Part shown: in pieces, positions 4,173-5,826 of the stretch
Layout: each line of letters opens with the position of its first letter
Position numbering within the stretch: the stretch's first letter is position 1
Assembly: GCA_017549085.1 (NCBI GenBank)
Contig: JAFYVO010000235.1
Coordinates: 1-5,826, forward strand
DNA length: 5,826 nucleotides
Source: Thermoguttaceae bacterium
GTDB taxonomy: Bacteria > Planctomycetota > Planctomycetia > Pirellulales > Thermoguttaceae
Direction of reading: 5' to 3'
Notes under the pieces: generated by a model
Seen by the model: only the letters and a program-made list of their open reading frames with translations
The model's database searches: none
What the model was told of the DNA's origin: nothing
Position numbers and translations under genes: made by a program

Positions 4173-5264
4173 TCAGATTAGCGGCATAACGGCGGCGAGT
4201 TCGCGACCGTCCGGCGACGCGACGCGAAACGGCTTGACGGGATCGCTCGACGATATTTCGACCGACGGCGCGTTCCAGCTTTCGAGGAAGCGGAGGTTTT
4301 CCGGGTCGACGTCAAACGACAAGGCGTCGACATTTCCGGAGTCGAACGGTTCGACAACTTCCGACGTTCCGATTTCGGCGCCGACGCAAGTCGCGGTCAA
4401 GCCGGTCGCGTCGAACCGGAGCGAAACGCGGCGCTTTTCGTCCGCCGTCGCCGACGCCGCTCGAACGACGCGGAGAAGTTTTTCGCGGTCGACGCAAACG
4501 ACGCGGTCGCCTTTTTCCGGAACGACTTTCCGCCAATCGGGAAAGCGGTCGACGTTCGTCGTCGCGGCGACCTCGAGCGGTTCGGAACCGTTGAAGTAAG
4601 CGAAACCGTCGCAAAACCTAACTGAAACCAAACCGCTTCCGAACGCCGACGAGATTCGAGCGGCGAGCCGCGCGTCGACGCCGAACGGCTCCGACGTTCC
4701 GTAAGTCCGGACGATCTCGTCGCGGTCGTCCGGAGGGCCCGCAAGCGTCCAAAGGCGAACGCTTAGCGCGCGACCGTCCGTTCCGACGACGGCAAATTCG
4801 CCGCCCTTCGAAACGTCGAAGCGAACCGTTTCGATCGCAAGGCTCGACCCGACGGCGCGGCGCGCCAACGACGACGCGGCGTAAACGGCGGCCCGGAACT
4901 CGTCGACGCGAACGGCGCAACCGACCGGGATTAAGGGACGATCCGGGAAGCCGAGCGTCTCCGGAGAGCGCGAACGAACTCGGGCGCCGTCGGCGACGAA
5001 GAGCGTCGAACCGTCGTCGTTCGTTTCGATCGCGACGCACTTCGCCGTCGATTCGGTGAGAAAGCGAACGACTTCCCTTTTAACGACAAGACCTTTGAAA
5101 GCGACCATTTTAACGGCGGCGGTCGCCCGAGCGGCGCAAGTCGAAACGGCGGCGGTCGCGACCAGCTTCGAACCGTCCGAGTCAAGCCGGGTCGCCGGAG
5201 CGCCGACAAACGAAACCCGACGAAGCGCGTCGAGCAAAATTTTGCGGTCGAGTTCGAGTTTCAT
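4173..5264 (-). CDS. dnaN: DNA polymerase III beta subunit (sliding clamp), DnaN-like
   Basis: At 363 aa the protein has the length of bacterial DnaN (about 366 aa) and its three-domain order. The N-terminus MKLELDRKILLDALRRVSFV fits the first clamp helix. The domain II/III junction NVDRFPDWRKVVPEKGD corresponds to the conserved fPdyrrviP segment, followed by VDREKLLRVVRAASATADEK, a typical domain III opening. The protein ends AAVMPLI, equivalent to the VMPMRL end that helps form the partner-binding pocket. It should form a ring dimer that holds a polymerase on DNA. Domain II is divergent and Cys residues occur in domain I. ATG 5264 has AAAGGAG 7-8 nt upstream and overlaps the stop of the coiled-coil gene. 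It is probably phage- or element-encoded rather than the host copy, since no dnaA, recF or gyrB is seen beside it. Confidence 0.85.
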   Translation of the reverse strand: MKLELDRKILLDALRRVSFVGAPATRLDSDGSKLVATAAVSTCAARATAAVKMVAFKGLVVKREVVRFLTESTAKCVAIETNDDGSTLFVADGARVRSRSPETLGFPDRPLIPVGCAVRVDEFRAAVYAASSLARRAVGSSLAIETVRFDVSKGGEFAVVGTDGRALSVRLWTLAGPPDDRDEIVRTYGTSEPFGVDARLAARISSAFGSGLVSVRFCDGFAYFNGSEPLEVAATTNVDRFPDWRKVVPEKGDRVVCVDREKLLRVVRAASATADEKRRVSLRFDATGLTATCVGAEIGTSEVVEPFDSGNVDALSFDVDPENLRFLESWNAPSVEISSSDPVKPFRVASPDGRELAAVMPLI

Positions 5265-5752
5265 TTCGTTTCTCCTTTGGGTCGAATAAGAAGGTTGCGG
5301 GCCTTTTGCGTTTCAACCACAAGCGTTTTAACGCAAGCGCGCAAGACGCCTTCGAGTTCTTCGACGCGACGTTTAAGGTCGTCGAATTCGGCAAGTTCGA
5401 CAAAGTCGTCGGGGTCGCGCAAGACGGTCGTTTCGGGGTCGCCGACCTTGGAATCGCCCAAGCCGCTCGTTTCGAAACGACGCGCTTCGAACTGAACGCG
5501 CCGATCGGCTTCTTCAAGCATTCGAACGCGACATTCAAGGTCGTCGAAGTCGTCCGGGTCGACAAAGTCGTCGCCTTCGAGTTTGTCGACGCGATATTCG
5601 AGTCGCTCGAGGTCGTCTTTTTCGGCCAACTCGTCGACGTCGGGAAGGCGCGCTTCGCAACGTTCGACGTCTTTCGCCAACTTATCGACACGACGCTGCA
5701 AGTCGTCGCCGTCGAGTTCGAGTTCCTCGACGCGGTATTTTAAATCGTCCAT
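5261..5752 (-). CDS. Acidic coiled-coil protein with internal repeats (163 aa)
   Basis: No family is recognised. The sequence is very acidic and helical, with a repeated unit DDL-x-x-RV-x-x-LE at residues 2-12, 16-26, 46-59 (two residues longer), 70-80 and 124-134. DPDDF occurs twice (65-69 and 113-117). An extended coiled coil is expected for the first 90 or so residues and again near 120-150, with a looser Gly/Asp/Pro segment between. ATG 5752 has an AAGGAAGGG site upstream. Its TGA overlaps the start of the sliding-clamp gene, so the two are probably translated in a fixed ratio and may act together; direct contact is speculation. No clear QL-x-LF-type clamp-binding motif was found. Confidence 0.75.
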   Translation of the reverse strand: MDDLKYRVEELELDGDDLQRRVDKLAKDVERCEARLPDVDELAEKDDLERLEYRVDKLEGDDFVDPDDFDDLECRVRMLEEADRRVQFEARRFETSGLGDSKVGDPETTVLRDPDDFVELAEFDDLKRRVEELEGVLRACVKTLVVETQKARNLLIRPKGETK

Positions 5753-5825
5753 TTTTCCCTTCCTTGTCGTTGAAAACGGGAGCGTTCGCCGTTCCCGTTA
5801 CTTTTGAAAATTCAAACGTTGCGTC
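5682..5825 (-). CDS. Possible C-terminal tail of an upstream gene (partial, doubtful)
   Basis: One frame is open from the right edge for 47 codons, beginning DATFEFSKVTGTANAPVFND and continuing KEGKNGRFK before turning Arg-rich and ending at a TAA inside the coiled-coil gene. The first part looks like real protein, the last part like antisense-frame shadow, and a 71-nt overlap would be exceptional for this cluster. The stretch 5753-5826 may instead be an intergenic leader holding the two inverted repeats noted here. Confidence 0.2.
   Translation of the reverse strand, partial: DATFEFSKVTGTANAPVFNDKEGKNGRFKIPRRGTRTRRRRLAASCR
5775..5799 (-). other. Hairpin upstream of the coiled-coil/clamp pair
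   Basis: AACGGGA (5775-5781) pairs with TCCCGTT (5793-5799) around an 11-base loop, 23 nt before the first start codon of the cluster seen here. On the minus strand it is followed by a short T run (TTTT), so a weak terminator of an upstream gene or an mRNA leader hairpin is possible. Confidence 0.35.
5803..5816. promoter_or_regulatory. AT-rich inverted repeat, possible operator
   Basis: TTTGAA and TTCAAA (5803-5808 and 5811-5816) form a perfect 6-bp inverted repeat with a 2-bp centre, in a GC-rich background, about 50 nt before the coiled-coil gene. No convincing -35/-10 pair could be placed, so an operator or promoter-proximal site is only a suggestion. Confidence 0.25.
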
Positions 5826-5826
5826 G

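Noticed and set aside
4312..5040. Arg/Ser-rich alternative frames inside the clamp gene
   Set aside because: The clamp frame carries family motifs across its whole length, so the others are shadows.
5306..5743. Plus-strand 145-codon frame opposite the coiled-coil gene
   Set aside because: Val/Phe/Glu-rich mirror of the repeated DDL..RV..LE codons with no ribosome binding site.
1..5826. CRISPR array, tRNA, rRNA, transposase or integrase
   Set aside because: No spaced identical repeats, cloverleaf sequence, terminal inverted repeats or recombinase motifs were seen.
1..5826. Very frequent GTCGAC/TCGACG words as possible protein-binding sites
   Set aside because: They follow from Val-Asp, Ser-Thr and Arg-Arg codon choice in a GC-rich genome and show no regular spacing.

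Overview
The window is a compact block of the minus strand. Eleven complete small-to-medium genes and one partial gene are read leftwards with almost no intergenic space. Five junctions are ATGA stop/start overlaps and several others are separated by fewer than 45 nt. No plus-strand gene, tRNA, rRNA, CRISPR array or transposase is visible. The layout, the many tiny unknown proteins, three small proteins resembling the Tad2/DUF2829 phage family, a winged-helix replication-initiator-like protein and a DnaN-type sliding clamp together suggest the early/replication region of a phage or prophage. A phage-like plasmid is not excluded. The DNA is GC-rich with a strong bias to TCG/GAC words. Good AAGGAG-type ribosome binding sites point to a bacterial host that uses Shine-Dalgarno initiation, so a Bacteroidota host is unlikely. 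I cannot name the host.

In transcription order (right to left): a GC-rich hairpin and an AT-rich inverted repeat sit at the right edge. A repeat-bearing coiled-coil protein (163 aa) follows and is translationally coupled to a 363-aa bacterial-type beta clamp (DnaN). Next are a 74-aa unknown, a 102-aa Cys-rich protein with a phage-type C-x2-C...DR-x-D-x-x-NVI pattern, a 109-aa unknown, an 88-aa Tad2-like protein and a 108-aa unknown. Then comes a 376-aa protein with an N-terminal winged helix, a long low-complexity linker and a conserved-looking C-terminal domain. A 122-aa helical protein with a sigma-region-4-like stretch, two more Tad2-like proteins (85 and 92 aa), a 143-aa coiled-coil protein with a C-terminal membrane anchor, and the N-terminal half of an acidic unknown complete the block.

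The genes make sense as a replication module (initiator-like protein plus sliding clamp) interleaved with accessory early genes, of which the three Tad2-like proteins could be counter-defence sponges for cyclic nucleotide signals. The most interesting non-coding signal lies inside the initiator-like gene. A 44-bp stretch with a single G/C base sits close to a perfect 10-bp inverted repeat and a TTTCCG tandem/palindrome. This resembles the intragenic origin of lambda-type initiator genes. Other signals are a 43-bp near-identical in-frame repeat shared by two unrelated genes and near-identical gene-junction sequences carrying the ribosome binding site.
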